Assembly: GCA_910589635.1 (NCBI GenBank)
Contig: CAJUTD010000132.1
Location: forward strand, 1-5,271
Direction: 5' to 3'
Source: an uncultured Lachnospiraceae bacterium
GTDB taxonomy: Bacteria; Bacillota; Clostridia; Lachnospirales; Lachnospiraceae
DNA: 5,271 nt
Positions 5,052 through 5,271 of this stretch are shown here, in pieces. How positions within the stretch are numbered: the first letter of the stretch is position 1; every line of letters starts with the position of its first letter. The notes beneath the pieces are model-generated. The model was not told where the DNA came from and did no database searches. It saw only the letters and a program-made list of their open reading frames with translations. The translations under genes and the position numbers were made by a program.

Positions 5052-5271
5052 TTATCGTCTTTTTTTCTTAACACTATAACCAAAAGTTCCTAAAATATCT
5101 TTCAAACCACAATAAACACCATGGGAATATACCATGGGTTCTGCTTGTTCTAAATGAAATTTGCCTGTTTGATCCATATAGGCTTCCGAAGCATGTACTG
5201 CTACAACCTCTGCCAGAAACATGTGGTGGGAGCCAAGCTCTATGCATTGGGTAACTTTGCATTCCAAATTA
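5052..5271 (-). CDS. Flavin reductase family protein, C-terminal part (5' end beyond window)
   Basis: The frame is open from the right edge to a TAA at 5052-5054, giving 72 C-terminal residues. NLECKVTQCIELGSHHMFLA followed by EVVAVHASEAYMD is the typical end of the FMN-binding split-barrel flavin reductase-like proteins, and so is the ending YSHGVYCGLKDILGTFGYSV plus a basic KKKRR tail. Such proteins bind FMN and either reduce flavin with NAD(P)H or serve as small flavoproteins; the substrate cannot be told from this fragment. Apparent start codons within the visible part are internal, because the homology continues to the edge. It is upstream of, and probably cotranscribed with, the zinc/HTH gene, with no terminator between them. 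Confidence 0.88.
   Translation of the reverse strand, partial: NLECKVTQCIELGSHHMFLAEVVAVHASEAYMDQTGKFHLEQAEPMVYSHGVYCGLKDILGTFGYSVKKKRR

Noticed and set aside
5074..5267. Small minus-strand frames starting near 5262-5267 as complete genes
   Set aside because: The flavin reductase homology continues to the right edge, so the apparent starts are internal codons; the 62-codon frame is an out-of-frame shadow.
1..5271. Mobile elements, CRISPR arrays, tRNA or riboswitch
   Set aside because: I saw no transposase or integrase frame, no regularly spaced repeats, no cloverleaf-like sequence and no known riboswitch core in the gaps; the window is almost entirely coding apart from 1633-1889.

Overview
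This window looks like an ordinary chromosomal segment of a Gram-positive anaerobe of class Clostridia, most likely a Lachnospiraceae-type gut bacterium. The evidence is the gene families present: a Rho with a long charged linker, a stand-alone small malic enzyme, a YtqA/YhcC-type radical SAM protein and a DUF4364 protein. Strong AGGAG ribosome binding sites and moderate GC agree. The taxonomic call is inferred from gene content, not from a database search. I see no mobile element, CRISPR array, tRNA, rRNA or phage gene.

Layout: (1) Positions 1-1632, minus strand: transcription termination factor Rho, 544 codons visible. The gene leaves the left edge a few residues before its expected end. 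(2) Positions 1633-1889: a 257-bp divergent regulatory region. It has a good leftover-free promoter for the malic enzyme (TTGATT-17-TATGAT with an extended -10), a weaker candidate rho promoter facing the other way, a perfect 7-bp hairpin at the predicted 5' end of the rho transcript, and an imperfect palindrome over the malic enzyme -10/start region. (3) Positions 1890-4539, plus strand: a probable three-gene operon of malic enzyme, radical SAM protein (4-bp gap) and DUF4364 winged-helix protein (36-bp gap). (4) Positions 4538-4566: a hairpin/T-tract whose base pairing is correct only in leftward RNA, so it ends the minus-strand unit. (5) Positions 4596-5271, minus strand: a small protein with two zinc-knuckle modules around a helix-turn-helix, downstream of the C-terminal end of a flavin reductase-family protein that leaves the right edge.

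The genes do not form one obvious pathway. Malic enzyme supplies pyruvate and reduced nicotinamide cofactor; the radical SAM protein belongs to the family that includes B. subtilis YtqA, linked to wobble-uridine tRNA modification; the DUF4364 and zinc/HTH proteins look like DNA-binding or regulatory proteins of unknown target. The most notable points are the disordered, internally repeated linker in Rho, the tightly packed divergent promoters, the YtqA-like gene without an adjacent methyltransferase partner, the uncharacterised HTH/zinc protein, and the one-sided convergent terminator. I found no convincing evidence of a wholly new system.
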